40,459 nucleotides of DNA from Candidatus Latescibacterota bacterium (GCA_019038625.1 JAHOYU010000089.1:1-40459), one strand, 5' to 3'; shown: positions 17,687-27,700, numbered from the stretch's first letter. Translations and numbers: made by a program. Notes: generated by a model from the sequence alone, not told the origin.

Positions 17687-20047
17687 ATGACTGTGGGAAA
17701 GAATGGGGAAAAGGCAGGAACAGGTCAGGATCTCGAGAGGACGATCGAGGTGTTTCGTCCATTTGTGCCCTCTGCTGATGCCCATGAGCAGGCTGCCGAC
17801 CTCAAGAAAATTATAATTAATAATCTTTCCCGAAGTCCCGTGCCCTTGGTCACGATTATCGACCTGGCCCGCCGTTCAGACTTTCCAGGACAGGGATTGA
17901 TCGAGGAGGCTGCTTCGGCGCCTTGTGGGAGCCAGGTGGAAGTGGGAAGTCTATCAACGGCACCTGCATCCGAACAGGCCCGATATTCCGGTATCGATGA
18001 GATCGATACTTGTTTTGCCTACATCTCGGGACGTCTCGGTGAGGTCCGGGATGGACAGATCGAAATGGCCCACACCGTCCTTGACGTCTTTGAGAACAGT
18101 GGCACGGCTTTTATCGAAGCAGCAACGGGAACCGGCAAATCGCTTGGCTATCTCGTTCCCTCCATCCTTCATGCAGCACAGGCAGGCGCAAGGGTGATGA
18201 TATCCACCCATACCAGGAACCTCCAGGACCAGCTCCTGAAAGGAGAGATGGTCCTCCTGAAACCGCTCGCTGGAGCGGAGCTCAAAGTGAGGCGACTGAT
18301 GGGCAGGGAGAACTACATCTGCGCGAGAAAACTGACTTCCCTGGTCATGAAGCGTGGAATTGATGATCCGTGGGGAGGGCTGGCTCTGGCACTATCCGCG
18401 GCTCTTTGTGGTGAGGGGATAGTGGAAAGTCTTCCCGCAGATGCTGGTCTGGAGCGGTCGTCGCAGATCTCCGCTCCTTCCAGATGCAGGATGAAAGGCT
18501 GTGACAGTGGAGAGTTCTGTCAACTTGTGCAGGCGAGGACAAGAGCAAGATCCGCTTCGATTGTGTTCGTCAATCACGCTCTTGCGCTTACCGATTATCT
18601 TCAGGGAGGCGCGATACTTGGCCCCTACCAGTCGATCGTATTCGATGAGGCTCATCATCTGGAAGACTGTGTCATGGACAATCTGTCGGTCAGTGTGACC
18701 ACCTCCGACCTGGACAGGATATTCGACCAGTTGACGCCGGTCAGCCCGTCATCCGAGCGATGGAAATTTCTGGCCGGAGAACTTTCCCCCGGCGGAGACG
18801 GGGCTGAATGGAGAGACAGGATCGTCGGGATATCCTCATCATATTCAAGACTGGATTCAATGATATCCCGTTTTTTTGAAGAGATATCGGAGGAGCTGGG
18901 TGCTGGAAACAGATACCGTTCAATCAGGACAAGGTATTATGATGGCAGGGACGCCTTTGGAATGAGCCGTGATACAATCAGCGACATCCTCTCTAATATA
19001 AACGAGTTAAAGGAATTACTTAAACCATTTGCAGCGGCAAAGGTGACAGCCGCTGGACAACAGCTCCAGCAGGAGACTGGTATTGCGATCGATGAACTCA
19101 ATGCGCTTGGCGAAGAGCTGGATTTTCTCGTCTCTGCTTCTGACGAGGAAAGTGTGTTCTGGATCGAATGGTCTCCGGCAGGTAAGGCGGTAGCCTTGTG
19201 CGGCTCCCCACTTGAAGTTGGAAGAAGGTTTGCCGATTTCATCCTTGAAAGCTGTGAGTCGGCTATATTCACATCGGCCACGATCGCCCAGAACGATTCA
19301 TTCGACTTCATCAGGGAAAGGCTGGGAGTACGTTATTTCGGCCGAGAAGTAAAAGAACTGGTGATCGATTCTCCATTCGACCTCGAAAGTAACTGCAGGA
19401 TCGTACTGCAGACCGATCTTGGCGATCCGAACGGCAACGGTTTCGCTCTTGAAGTAGCCGAAGAGATTGCTCTTCTTGCCAGGTCGACCGGGGCGGCCAT
19501 AATGACCCTGTTGACGTCATACAGACTCTGCAACGCCATTGCCGGGCATCTAGGCAGGATGGAACTTCCTGGCCCTCTTTTCGTTCAGAAAGGAAGTGGG
19601 AACAGAGAGCTTCTCGCCAGCAGATTCAAGCAGTCCGAGAATCCTGTCCTGCTCGGTGTGGCGAGTTTCTGGGAGGGAGTAGATTTTCCGGGTGAGCAAC
19701 TTGAGATGTTGATAATACCCAAATTACCATTTCCAGTACCTACAGACCCGATAACTGAAGCGAGGTCGGACAGGTTGAAAAGATTCGGTGAAAATCCTTT
19801 TACAAGTCTTCACCTTCCCATTGCGGTGCTTCGACTCCGGCAGGGAATAGGAAGGCTTATCCGCAGAGCCAGTGACAGGGGGGTCGTTGCGATCCTGGAC
19901 TCAAGGATGGCTACGCGGCAGTACGGAGGAGCAATATCCTCTTCACTCCCTGTCGAAGTGCTCAGAAGTGGTTCGATGCATGAGACAGCCAGGATGGCCT
20001 CGGAGTGGTTGGTTGGTATGAGCAGAAATGGAGGGAGCAATACTTGA
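17687..20047 (+). CDS. dinG: DinG/XPD-family ATP-dependent DNA helicase
   Basis: This is a superfamily 2 helicase of the XPD/DinG type, which unwinds DNA 5' to 3' and acts in repair or on R-loops. The product (786 residues) has a ~125-residue N-terminal extension of unclear role, then Walker A (EAATGTGKS, K151), the DEAH box (D320-H323) and motif VI (RQGIGRLIRR) near the C-terminus. Four Cys between motifs Ia and II (C212, C267, C272, C278) match the 4Fe-4S ligands of XPD/DinG. The ATG at 17687, 20 bases after the thiC stop, is the best start; the frame stays open further upstream into thiC, but no start with a good ribosome site is seen there. Conservation is firm to family, and dinG versus a yoaA-type paralogue cannot be told apart here. 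It probably shares transcription with thiC. Confidence 0.85.
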   Translation: MTVGKNGEKAGTGQDLERTIEVFRPFVPSADAHEQAADLKKIIINNLSRSPVPLVTIIDLARRSDFPGQGLIEEAASAPCGSQVEVGSLSTAPASEQARYSGIDEIDTCFAYISGRLGEVRDGQIEMAHTVLDVFENSGTAFIEAATGTGKSLGYLVPSILHAAQAGARVMISTHTRNLQDQLLKGEMVLLKPLAGAELKVRRLMGRENYICARKLTSLVMKRGIDDPWGGLALALSAALCGEGIVESLPADAGLERSSQISAPSRCRMKGCDSGEFCQLVQARTRARSASIVFVNHALALTDYLQGGAILGPYQSIVFDEAHHLEDCVMDNLSVSVTTSDLDRIFDQLTPVSPSSERWKFLAGELSPGGDGAEWRDRIVGISSSYSRLDSMISRFFEEISEELGAGNRYRSIRTRYYDGRDAFGMSRDTISDILSNINELKELLKPFAAAKVTAAGQQLQQETGIAIDELNALGEELDFLVSASDEESVFWIEWSPAGKAVALCGSPLEVGRRFADFILESCESAIFTSATIAQNDSFDFIRERLGVRYFGREVKELVIDSPFDLESNCRIVLQTDLGDPNGNGFALEVAEEIALLARSTGAAIMTLLTSYRLCNAIAGHLGRMELPGPLFVQKGSGNRELLASRFKQSENPVLLGVASFWEGVDFPGEQLEMLIIPKLPFPVPTDPITEARSDRLKRFGENPFTSLHLPIAVLRLRQGIGRLIRRASDRGVVAILDSRMATRQYGGAISSSLPVEVLRSGSMHETARMASEWLVGMSRNGGSNT

Positions 20048-20230
20048 GGGCAGGGTTGTCCTGTCCGGGGAATAGTGGCTAAATGATGGGGATGCCACCT
20101 TTCCGGTTGATATGGGAGTGAAAAAGATGTAATCTTGTCCGATGATGGCAGGCTTGTGCGGTGGCGATGTATAGTACGTATTAACAATGTGTTGCAGTGT
20201 TTGTTAAAACCTGTTTCGGAGGTGAGCCCG

Positions 20231-21886
20231 ATGTGTTCCGAAGTGATCAGAGCTCCAAGGGGAAGTGAGATCAGCTGTAAGGGATGGTTTCAGGAAGCAG
20301 CGATGAGGATGCTGATGAACAATCTGGACCCCGAGAATGCTGAAAATCCCGATCAGCTGGTGGTTTATGGAGGTACGGGAAAGGCAGCCAGGAACTGGGA
20401 AAGTTATCACGCGATCATCGATTCGCTGAAAAACCTGGAGAATGACGAGACCCTTCTAGTGCAGTCCGGCAAGCCGGTAGCTGTATTCCCAACACACGAG
20501 GGTGCGCCAAGGGTACTTATCGCCAATTCTCTGCTCGTTCCTAAATGGGCGACGTGGGAGCATTTCTGGGAGCTGGAATCGAAGGACCTCATGATGTATG
20601 GGCAAATGACAGCAGGCTCCTGGATGTATATCGGGACACAGGGTATCCTGCAGGGGACATACGAGACTTTTTCAGAATGCGCGAACATGCATTTCGGCGG
20701 TAGCCTGGCAGGTCGTTTCGTCCTCTCGGGTGGGCTTGGAGGGATGAGTGGAGCTCAGCCACTGGCAGTTACGATGAATGGCGGAGTATGTCTCATCGTC
20801 GAAGTGGATGTGGAGCGGATCAAAAGAAGACTCGATACCAGGTATTGCGATATCATGGAGACCGATCTCGACATTGCCCTTGGGAAGATCGATGAAGCGG
20901 TCAAGGCAAAGAAGCCCCTGTCTATCGGACTCGTTGGGAATGCTGCGGACGTTTTCCCCGAACTTGTAAAAAGGGGTATAGTTCCCGATGTCGTTACAGA
21001 CCAGACTTCGGCCCACGATCCGCTGAACGGTTATGTTCCGAAGGGAATGTCGCTTGAGGAAGCACTGAAACTACGATCGGAAGACCCGGACCGGTATATC
21101 AAGGAAGCGATAGACTCGATGGTCCATCATGTCCAGGCGATGATCGACCTTCAGGATAAAGGCTCGATCGTATTCGATTATGGTAACAATATCAGGGGAA
21201 TGGCGGAAAAGGGTGGATTGGAGAACGCTTTCTCCTTCCCCGGTTTCGTACCTGCTTTTATCAGGCCGATGTTCTGCATAGGGAAGGGGCCCTTCCGATG
21301 GATCGCCCTTTCCGGCAGAAAAGAGGATATCTACAGGACCGACGATCTGATCCTGGAACTCTTTCCTGAGAACGAATCTCTCTGCAGGTGGATACGCCTG
21401 GCCAGGGAGAGGGTGGCCTTCCAGGGCCTGCCTTCAAGGATATGCTGGTTGTCATACGGAGAAAGAGAGAAATTCGGGCTTGCTATGCATGACCTGGTGG
21501 CCAGTGGTGAGATCAGTGCTCCGATAGTAATAGGCCGTGACCATCTTGACAGTGGTTCTGTGGCTTCACCCTACAGGGAGACAGAGTCGATGAAGGACGG
21601 AAGTGATGCCGTGGCCGACTGGCCGATACTCAACGCTTTGCTGAATACGTCGAGCGGCGCCGCGTGGGTCTCGGTGCATCATGGTGGTGGAGTAGGTATG
21701 GGACTTTCGATTCACGCCGGTCTTGCTGTATTGGCTGACGGAACGCCGGAAGGGCGTGTAAAACTAGCGCGTTGTCTCAATAATGACCCTGGCACAGGAG
21801 TTGCAAGACACGCAGACGCGGGCTATGATATAGCCATTGAAAAAGCTAAAGATGCGGGGCTAAAGATCCCTATGCTGGGAAAATAG
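20231..21886 (+). CDS. hutU: urocanate hydratase
   Basis: HutU is the cytosolic NAD-dependent enzyme that hydrates urocanate to imidazolonepropionate, step two of histidine breakdown. The 551-residue product matches the usual ~555. The urocanase signature [10 protein letters not shown] is intact at residues 397-406, with the catalytic Cys at 405. The nucleotide-binding stretch [13 protein letters not shown] and the C-terminal [18 protein letters not shown] block are also present. ATG 20231 is chosen because GGAGGT (20218-20223) lies seven bases upstream; an earlier in-frame start at 20135 would add 32 residues unlike the family. The 183 bases upstream separate it from the helicase gene, so it probably has its own promoter, though I could not pick one convincingly. 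hutI follows after 122 bases; hutH is not in the window. Confidence 0.95.
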   Translation: MCSEVIRAPRGSEISCKGWFQEAAMRMLMNNLDPENAENPDQLVVYGGTGKAARNWESYHAIIDSLKNLENDETLLVQSGKPVAVFPTHEGAPRVLIANSLLVPKWATWEHFWELESKDLMMYGQMTAGSWMYIGTQGILQGTYETFSECANMHFGGSLAGRFVLSGGLGGMSGAQPLAVTMNGGVCLIVEVDVERIKRRLDTRYCDIMETDLDIALGKIDEAVKAKKPLSIGLVGNAADVFPELVKRGIVPDVVTDQTSAHDPLNGYVPKGMSLEEALKLRSEDPDRYIKEAIDSMVHHVQAMIDLQDKGSIVFDYGNNIRGMAEKGGLENAFSFPGFVPAFIRPMFCIGKGPFRWIALSGRKEDIYRTDDLILELFPENESLCRWIRLARERVAFQGLPSRICWLSYGEREKFGLAMHDLVASGEISAPIVIGRDHLDSGSVASPYRETESMKDGSDAVADWPILNALLNTSSGAAWVSVHHGGGVGMGLSIHAGLAVLADGTPEGRVKLARCLNNDPGTGVARHADAGYDIAIEKAKDAGLKIPMLGK

Positions 21887-21892
21887 AATCCT

Positions 21893-21915
21893 CTCCATCG
21901 GCTCAGGCCGTGGAG
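21893..21915 (+). other. GC-rich hairpin between hutU and hutI
   Basis: CTCCA and CGGC (21893-21902, with one bulged T) pair with GCCG and TGGAG (21907-21915) around a TCAG loop. No T-run follows, so it is not a standard terminator. It could be an attenuator or mRNA-stability element between the two hut genes; this is inference. Confidence 0.4.
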
Positions 21916-22008
21916 TGTGTGTAGAAGCTGTCAGGATCCGCACGTGTAAGTAATAGCAATTTGCCTGGATTATCCAGGCGACGGTTATCATTCTGCAAGG
22001 AGAGGCGC

Positions 22009-23307
22009 TTGCCTGAGACCATCGATCTTTTACTGCTTGGCGCCGGTCAGCTGGTCACCTGCGGGAGGTCCGGAAAGGGACCCCGGCGAGGTCCGGCTCT
22101 GTCTGATCCGGGGATAGTAAAGGGTGGTGCCATTGCTGTCAGTAAAGGCAGAATATTTGCCATAGGCAGTGAAGATGAAGTTTTAAGCGTGATCGACGGC
22201 GCTCAACCCGCAAAGACTATTGATGCCGGGGGTCGGGTAGTCATGCCCGGCTGGGTAGAACCCCACACCCATGCTGTCTTTGCCAGTTACCGGGCTGACG
22301 AATATGAGGCCAGGATCAAGGGTGACAGCTATCTCGATATTGAGCGAAGAGGCGGCGGGATCAAAAAATCTGTAAGGGACCTGCGGGCGATGGACGAAAA
22401 TATCCTGTTCGAGAAGAGCAGGAGACGGCTCATGAGGATGCTTGAAGAGGGTATCACAACGATCGAGATCAAATCGGGATACGGTCTGGATCTCGAAAAC
22501 GAGATGAAGATGTTGCGAGTCATTGACAGACTTGGCGCCGAGACGCCTCTGGACGTTGTGGCGACCTTCCTGGGCGCGCATCAGGTACCCCCTGATTTCA
22601 ATGATACAGACTCCTATGTCGATGTGGTGATAGATGAGATGTTGCCGGCTGTTGTGGACAGTGGGCTTGCCAGGTTCATGGACGTTTTTTGTGAGAAGGA
22701 TGTGTTCGATGCCGCACAGACAAGACGGCTTCTGGAGGCAGGCAGGAATCACGGTCTTGGACTCAAGGTGCATTCAGACGAAATATTCGCTATTGGCGGT
22801 ACAGAAGTGGCCATCGAACTTGGCGCGGTCAGTGCCGACCACCTCACAAAGATCACTCCTGACGGAATACGGATGCTTGCTGAAAGCGGGACGATAGGTG
22901 TACTTCTTCCTTCGACTTCATTCGGGCTGGCGTCAAGACATTTTGCTCCTGCGCGAGATATGGTGGAGGCAGGAGTGGCGATAGCGCTTTCGAGCGATTT
23001 TAATCCGGGCAGTGCTCCATCGAGTTCTATACAACTGGCTGTCTCGATTGCATGTTCACAGATGAGGATGGTTCCTGCAGAGGCTATAAACGCTGCAACC
23101 ATCAATGCTGCCTGCGCAATCGGTATGGATTCGGAAATAGGGTCTTTAGAAATCGGGAAAAAAGCCGATATAGTATTGTACGATAATGAAGATTACCGCG
23201 AGATTCCATCCAGGGCAGGGTCGAACCACGCTGTCCTCGTCATAAAGAATGGATGCGTGGTCTGGGAATTGAGCGATTTCAGAAGCAGAAGTGAGGTCGG
23301 GTTGTGA
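22009..23307 (+). CDS. hutI: imidazolonepropionase
   Basis: HutI is a metal-dependent amidohydrolase that opens imidazolonepropionate to formiminoglutamate, step three of histidine breakdown. The 432-residue product is of normal length. Visible motifs are PHTHAVF (metal ligands H86 and H88), the HutI-typical IEIKSGYGLD, VHSDEI and SADHLTK (further His ligands), and SSDFNPGSAPSSS (metal-binding Asp). TTG 22009 is preferred because AAGGAGAGG (21997-22005) lies just upstream; a TTG at 21961 is also in frame but has no such site. It follows hutU in pathway order. The stop overlaps the start of the next gene (GTGA), so translation of the TPR gene is probably coupled. The formiminoglutamate step enzymes (hutG or hutF) are not in the window. 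Confidence 0.94.
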   Translation: MPETIDLLLLGAGQLVTCGRSGKGPRRGPALSDPGIVKGGAIAVSKGRIFAIGSEDEVLSVIDGAQPAKTIDAGGRVVMPGWVEPHTHAVFASYRADEYEARIKGDSYLDIERRGGGIKKSVRDLRAMDENILFEKSRRRLMRMLEEGITTIEIKSGYGLDLENEMKMLRVIDRLGAETPLDVVATFLGAHQVPPDFNDTDSYVDVVIDEMLPAVVDSGLARFMDVFCEKDVFDAAQTRRLLEAGRNHGLGLKVHSDEIFAIGGTEVAIELGAVSADHLTKITPDGIRMLAESGTIGVLLPSTSFGLASRHFAPARDMVEAGVAIALSSDFNPGSAPSSSIQLAVSIACSQMRMVPAEAINAATINAACAIGMDSEIGSLEIGKKADIVLYDNEDYREIPSRAGSNHAVLVIKNGCVVWELSDFRSRSEVGL

Positions 23308-24707
23308 GTAAGGTTAGTCAGCTGAGACAAAAGGCACAGACTTTCCTCAAGAAGGGGAAGATCGACAAGGCGATCGAGGAGTACAAAAAGCTTCTCTCGG
23401 TGGAGTCGCGCAATCCAAATCTATATAACGAACTGGGTGATATATATCTGAGGGCAAGTGACAGGGTCCAGGCAGTCTCCGCTTTTGAGAAGGCTTCGGC
23501 CAATTACGAGAAAGTAGCCCTGTACAATAACGCAGTGGCCGTATGTAAAAAGATATTGAGAATAATACCGAACCGGCTCGAGACGATTTTCAAGCTTGGA
23601 GAGCTCAAGGGTAAGCAGAAACTCCTGGGAGAAGCCGAGAATTATTTTTCGCAGTATTTCGATGCTATAATCGCAGACCCAAAATCGGCCGGAGAAGAGA
23701 TACAGGAAAGAATAGAAGGTGTCCTGGAACTCATTCCTGATTGTGAGGGAATCTGGTCCAAAGCTTCGGATGTCTTCAGCCATCTGGAGATCAAATCCCG
23801 TGCTGCAGAGATCCTTGCGGAACTGATCGCCAGGAACTCACTCAGTGGTGACCCACAGAGGATCAATTTCTACAGGTCCAGGCTGGATCTACTGAAACAG
23901 GCGTTGAAACGTGATGAGATCGAGAAAATAGATGCCATAATCTCCGTTGCTGCAGCTGATACTCCAAAGGTGGAGACTCCCGGCACGCCAGATACTTCCG
24001 GCCCGGAAGCAGACCTTGACGGTGCGGGCATAAAACTGACAGATTATGCGAGTGAAGTAGCCAGTGACCAGAATGCTGCGATGGGTGAGCCCGCGGCGGT
24101 CGAGGCAGAGCATGTCATCGAGGAGGAGCCAGCAGCAGTCGAGACAGAGCATGTCATCGATGAGGAAGCTACAGCAGGCGAAAACGAATATGCTATCGAC
24201 GAGGAAAATGACAGCGGTGCGGTAGATACTTCAGGCTCCGGCGACCTTTCCGACCTTCTGGAGGAAGAGGACGCAATAATCGAAAACGAATCTTCGATAA
24301 AGAATCTGGCTGAAGAGATAACCAGCAATGTGGAAGAAGATGATTTCAGGAGTCATTACGATCTTGGAATGGCATATATAGAGATGGGATTATTCGGTGA
24401 TGCGGTTAAAGAACTCCAGATCTCGGCAAGGTCCGAGCAGCTTCAGCTTCAGAGTCTTGAAATGGTCGGCCTTTGTTTCCTCTCGATGGATACACCTGGA
24501 CTTGCGGTAAAGCAGCTTGAGAGGGGCCTCCAGATATCGAAGCAGTCCGGGGGAGAAAGCATGGGAATCCATTATAATCTGGGACTGGCTTTTGAAGCTC
24601 TCGATGACCCTGAAAAGGCGAGGGAGCATTTCGAGGAAGTATACATCGTCGATGTGACCTTTCGTGATATCTCCGAAAAAATGAAGAAATTCAGCACTGT
24701 TTCCTGA
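23304..24707 (+). CDS. TPR-repeat protein with acidic tandem-repeat linker
   Basis: The 467-residue protein has no signal peptide and appears cytosolic. Residues about 1-200 hold several TPR-like helical pairs (for example KGKIDKAIEEYKKLLSVE and ASDRVQAVSAFEKASANYEKVALYNNAVAVCKK). A long acidic Ala/Glu linker follows (about 215-335), containing three tandem 13-residue repeats, and a second TPR block occupies 345-467 (LGMAYIEMGLFGDAVKELQ, HYNLGLAFEALDDPEKAREHFEEVY). TPR proteins are scaffolds, and nothing here shows an enzymatic role. The GTG start at 23304 overlaps the hutI stop (GTGA) with GAGGT about ten bases upstream, so it is coupled to the hut genes. The PHP gene follows 11 bases later. 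The partner is unknown, and calling it a hut regulator would be speculation. Confidence 0.78.
   Translation: MSKVSQLRQKAQTFLKKGKIDKAIEEYKKLLSVESRNPNLYNELGDIYLRASDRVQAVSAFEKASANYEKVALYNNAVAVCKKILRIIPNRLETIFKLGELKGKQKLLGEAENYFSQYFDAIIADPKSAGEEIQERIEGVLELIPDCEGIWSKASDVFSHLEIKSRAAEILAELIARNSLSGDPQRINFYRSRLDLLKQALKRDEIEKIDAIISVAAADTPKVETPGTPDTSGPEADLDGAGIKLTDYASEVASDQNAAMGEPAAVEAEHVIEEEPAAVETEHVIDEEATAGENEYAIDEENDSGAVDTSGSGDLSDLLEEEDAIIENESSIKNLAEEITSNVEEDDFRSHYDLGMAYIEMGLFGDAVKELQISARSEQLQLQSLEMVGLCFLSMDTPGLAVKQLERGLQISKQSGGESMGIHYNLGLAFEALDDPEKAREHFEEVYIVDVTFRDISEKMKKFSTVS
24087..24203 (+). repeat. three tandem 39-base in-frame repeats
   Basis: Units 24087-24125, 24126-24164 and 24165-24203 each encode 13 residues of the form EPAAVE-x-EHVI-(E/D)-E. 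Units 1 and 2 are nearly identical and unit 3 has diverged (EATAGENEYAIDE). They lie in the acidic linker of the TPR protein and could change copy number by slippage. Confidence 0.85.
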
Positions 24708-24718
24708 AATGGATCAGG

Positions 24719-25555
24719 ATGAACCGACCTGAAAAAGTCTGCGACCTTCATCTCCACTCATTCTATTCAGATGGGAGCCTTTCTCCGACCGAGATCGCCT
24801 CACGAGGGAAAAAGGCCGGACTCGCCGCGATTTCCATAACCGACCATGATACGCTGGCAGGACAGAATGAAGCTCTTCAGGCAGCGAAGGATCATACTGT
24901 GGAAGTACTGCCTGGAATAGAATTCAGTGTGATGATCGACAAAAAAGAGATTCATATCCTCGGGTATTTAATTGATATCTCCAATCGGGAAATAACAGGT
25001 TGCTGTGATGGCCTCGAAGAAGCCAGACGTGAAAGGGCTGTACGTATAGTTGAAAAACTCCGCGGCCTTGGCCTGGATATTTCGATGGACGAAGTGTCCG
25101 CGCTCTCCGGTCTCGGGACGATCGGGAGACTTCATATCGCACGGATTCTCCTGTCAGGTGGATATATTTCTAATATACAGGAGGCTTTCATAAAATATCT
25201 GGGCGATGGTAAGGCCGCTTTTGTCCCGCGTAAGATACTGTCGCTTACCGACGCGACGGGAGTGATAAGAAGAGCAGGCGGCGTTGCCGTCTGGGCGCAT
25301 CCGGGAAGTGCAATCAGATCTACCGGAATGATTCGAAAGATACTCGATGCTGGTATATCGGGAATAGAGGCATATCATCCTAACCATACGCCAGATATTA
25401 CGAGGGATATACTGGCGACCAGTGAAAAATATGATCTGGTATGTACTGGAGGATCGGATTTTCATTTTACAGAAGCGATGAAGGCTGATATCGGAGGTGT
25501 CTATATTGAATATGGCGTCGTCGCCAGGCTGAAAGAACTTGCCGGAGACATTTGA
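24719..25555 (+). CDS. PHP-domain phosphoesterase (RNase AM / YciV-TrpH-like)
   Basis: This is a polymerase-and-histidinol-phosphatase (PHP) domain hydrolase, a metal-dependent phosphoesterase; relatives such as YciV act on nucleoside 3',5'-bisphosphates and RNA 5' ends. The 278-residue length is normal for that group. The metal-binding motifs are all visible: HLHSFYSDG near the N-terminus, ITDHDT, LPGIEFS, WAHPG and the terminal GGSDFH. There is no signal peptide, so the protein is cytosolic. ATG 24719 lies 11 bases after the TPR stop and is preceded by GGATCAGG. It is probably the last gene of the hutI-TPR-PHP run. The exact substrate cannot be read from sequence; a general house-cleaning phosphatase role is the best inference. 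Confidence 0.85.
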   Translation: MNRPEKVCDLHLHSFYSDGSLSPTEIASRGKKAGLAAISITDHDTLAGQNEALQAAKDHTVEVLPGIEFSVMIDKKEIHILGYLIDISNREITGCCDGLEEARRERAVRIVEKLRGLGLDISMDEVSALSGLGTIGRLHIARILLSGGYISNIQEAFIKYLGDGKAAFVPRKILSLTDATGVIRRAGGVAVWAHPGSAIRSTGMIRKILDAGISGIEAYHPNHTPDITRDILATSEKYDLVCTGGSDFHFTEAMKADIGGVYIEYGVVARLKELAGDI

Positions 25556-25591
25556 CTTGACCCCGAGGAAACATCCTCTTAAAGTCCCGCT

Positions 25592-27460
25592 ATGAGAACA
25601 GTTATCAATCCAGGCCTTTTTTCCATCCGCAGTCGGGAAGTTGTATTTCTTTTCGCGGCACTTCTTATTGCAGGTGTTTTTCTTGTCGCTACGGATGCTG
25701 AAAGCCGGGGAAGCTTTCATGGTTCGGTCGTGGCGGATTCTCTGGCATTTCCAGGAGAAGTCTTCGTCATATCATCCGATGAACTGGCAGACCGAAGGAT
25801 CAATAGCCTGGAGGACATTCTCGACCTGATACCTGGAGTCTCATACAGTCGGAGTGGTCCGACTGGTTCGGCCCTCTATATCTCGGTCGAGGGGCGCCCG
25901 ATGACGGGAGTCCAGCTGTTGCTCAACGGACATCCATTTTCCGATCCCTGGGACGGCAGGCCTCTTGCGAGGTTCATACCGATGTCCAGGTTGAGGCAGG
26001 TGGAGATCATATATTCATCATCTCCTGCCATTACAGGAAGATCCGGTAGCGGAAGCGTGATAAATCTGATAATTGAGGAGGGGGGCAGGAAGGGGCCGCT
26101 GGCGGTAGGCGATTTTTCCAATGGCCGGGGAAATCGGCGATCGAGGCGGTTCTGGTTTTCAACTCCCGAGTCGTTCATCAATCTTACGGTCGCCTATGAT
26201 GAATACCTTCAGGATGCATCCGAGGCCATTGTGTCAGAACCTGGATATCTTATCGGACAATACAATTCGAGATCGTTTATGAGTGAACTCAGGATCATCA
26301 CCGACAACGACGAATCTCTTCTTCTTCATATACAGAGATATGAGGACACATATAGAGGGACATCGAATGTCCCGGCTCTTCCAGGTGAAAGCGATTCAGG
26401 AGAGGATATCAGATACAGTGGAGTCGATTCCCGGATCGAATTGAGAAAAAACGGGTTGGAGCTTTCAGTCGGGCAGCGGCTGGTAGAGATGAAGAGAAAT
26501 ACAGGGATCACTTCAGGTCTTGTTCTGAGCGCAGGGGGAAGGTGGCATATTTCTTCTGGAGGACTCGATCTGAGAATGTTCCTGACAGGTGAAAGGGTTG
26601 CTTTTGAGAACAGGGTCTCAGGCAGTTATTTTGGGCCCGAATACAGTGATCTCAGGGGAGGGATCTCGGCTGGTGGAGATGCTGGTGGAGCAGGAATCAG
26701 GTGGCGCGGGGGGATTTATTCAGGACACCACGACAGGGTGGGATACTGGACGGGTGGGGAGGCAGGCCTGACCAGGGGATCTCCCGACGGTTTCTATCAG
26801 AAAGTGATGTTGTCAAGGCGTCTGACACTACCGGTGGCTGAACAGCTTTTTCATCCGGCGGTGGATCCGGGATTGTCCGGAACGGAACCGGCAATAGCTG
26901 GCAATCCTGATCTGACGGCAGGAGTGATGGATGAGATCTCCGCGGGGGTGGGGTTCTACGGGAAGCTGAGTCTCGATCTCTTCGCCAGAAGAGAACGGGA
27001 AAGAAGCTTCTACAGTGAGGAAGACCCCCTCGTCTGGAATTCAGGTGGAGAAAGTGAGGTGGCGGGTGGCAGGCTGAAATATTCGGATAACGGGAGTAGA
27101 TTCGGGATCGATTACGGATATTTGTTATCAGCAGAATATTTTTCGAACAGAAGTAAATTTACATACGGAGTTCCTGAGTACCGTCTCCTTGGCGGTATTT
27201 TTCTCAAGAGACTGTCTTTCAAGGACACAGAGACCATCACGCTCAGGATGGATTCAGTCGCGAATGGCGAGAGGGACTGGCCCGGAGCAACGCTTGGAAG
27301 ATACACTGTCCATAACCTGAGTTTTTCATGTACTGTCATGTCGGCTGTCATACATCTTCAGTACAACAATATCTTTGACACCAGGTATGAGACCATACCA
27401 GGGTATTTTATGGATAGACGGCATTATCGTTTCGGATTTATCTGGTACATCTTCGATTGA
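25592..27460 (+). CDS. TonB-dependent outer-membrane receptor
   Basis: This is a predicted active-transport barrel of the outer membrane, powered by TonB-ExbB-ExbD. The 622-residue product has a hydrophobic signal segment (about residues 16-35). The plug domain follows: INSLEDILDLIPGVSYSR, then SVEGRPMTGVQLLLNGHP, VEIIYSS and GSGSVINLII, all typical of plug domains. The rest is beta-strands with Gly/Ser-rich loops, ending with YNNIFDTRYETIPGYF and a C-terminal strand. It is on the small side for the family (~650-800). The substrate is unknown; no siderophore or cobalamin genes are nearby. It starts 36 bases after the PHP gene without a strong ribosome site. A long non-coding stretch follows, then the pil locus, so it closes this operon. 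Confidence 0.84.
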   Translation: MRTVINPGLFSIRSREVVFLFAALLIAGVFLVATDAESRGSFHGSVVADSLAFPGEVFVISSDELADRRINSLEDILDLIPGVSYSRSGPTGSALYISVEGRPMTGVQLLLNGHPFSDPWDGRPLARFIPMSRLRQVEIIYSSSPAITGRSGSGSVINLIIEEGGRKGPLAVGDFSNGRGNRRSRRFWFSTPESFINLTVAYDEYLQDASEAIVSEPGYLIGQYNSRSFMSELRIITDNDESLLLHIQRYEDTYRGTSNVPALPGESDSGEDIRYSGVDSRIELRKNGLELSVGQRLVEMKRNTGITSGLVLSAGGRWHISSGGLDLRMFLTGERVAFENRVSGSYFGPEYSDLRGGISAGGDAGGAGIRWRGGIYSGHHDRVGYWTGGEAGLTRGSPDGFYQKVMLSRRLTLPVAEQLFHPAVDPGLSGTEPAIAGNPDLTAGVMDEISAGVGFYGKLSLDLFARRERERSFYSEEDPLVWNSGGESEVAGGRLKYSDNGSRFGIDYGYLLSAEYFSNRSKFTYGVPEYRLLGGIFLKRLSFKDTETITLRMDSVANGERDWPGATLGRYTVHNLSFSCTVMSAVIHLQYNNIFDTRYETIPGYFMDRRHYRFGFIWYIFD

Positions 27461-27700
27461 CAGAAAAAAAACCATGCCGGAGAGATTTGTGGCAGGTAAT
27501 TTCTATTTTGCAATCCCCTTCAGATGTCTTTGCATTGTGCGATTTCTCTTGCAAGCTGCATAAATCTGAGACTTTTTATTACATCTCACGTTAATCTCCC
27601 CCACTCTGTAACTAATAATATTACAGCATGTTACGATAAGTTTGCCCGGGATTCTGGTTCCCCGGCCAGTCGATTTCAGGGTGATTTCAGGCCGCAGAAC

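Noticed and set aside
20146-20159. Sigma-54-like TGGCA...TGC upstream of hutU
   Set aside because: The GG-to-GC separation is 11 bases, one too short; sigma-54 promoters are strict about this spacing.
20135-20230. Upstream in-frame start for hutU
   Set aside because: It would add 32 residues not expected in urocanase; GGAGGT seven bases before ATG 20231 clearly marks the start.
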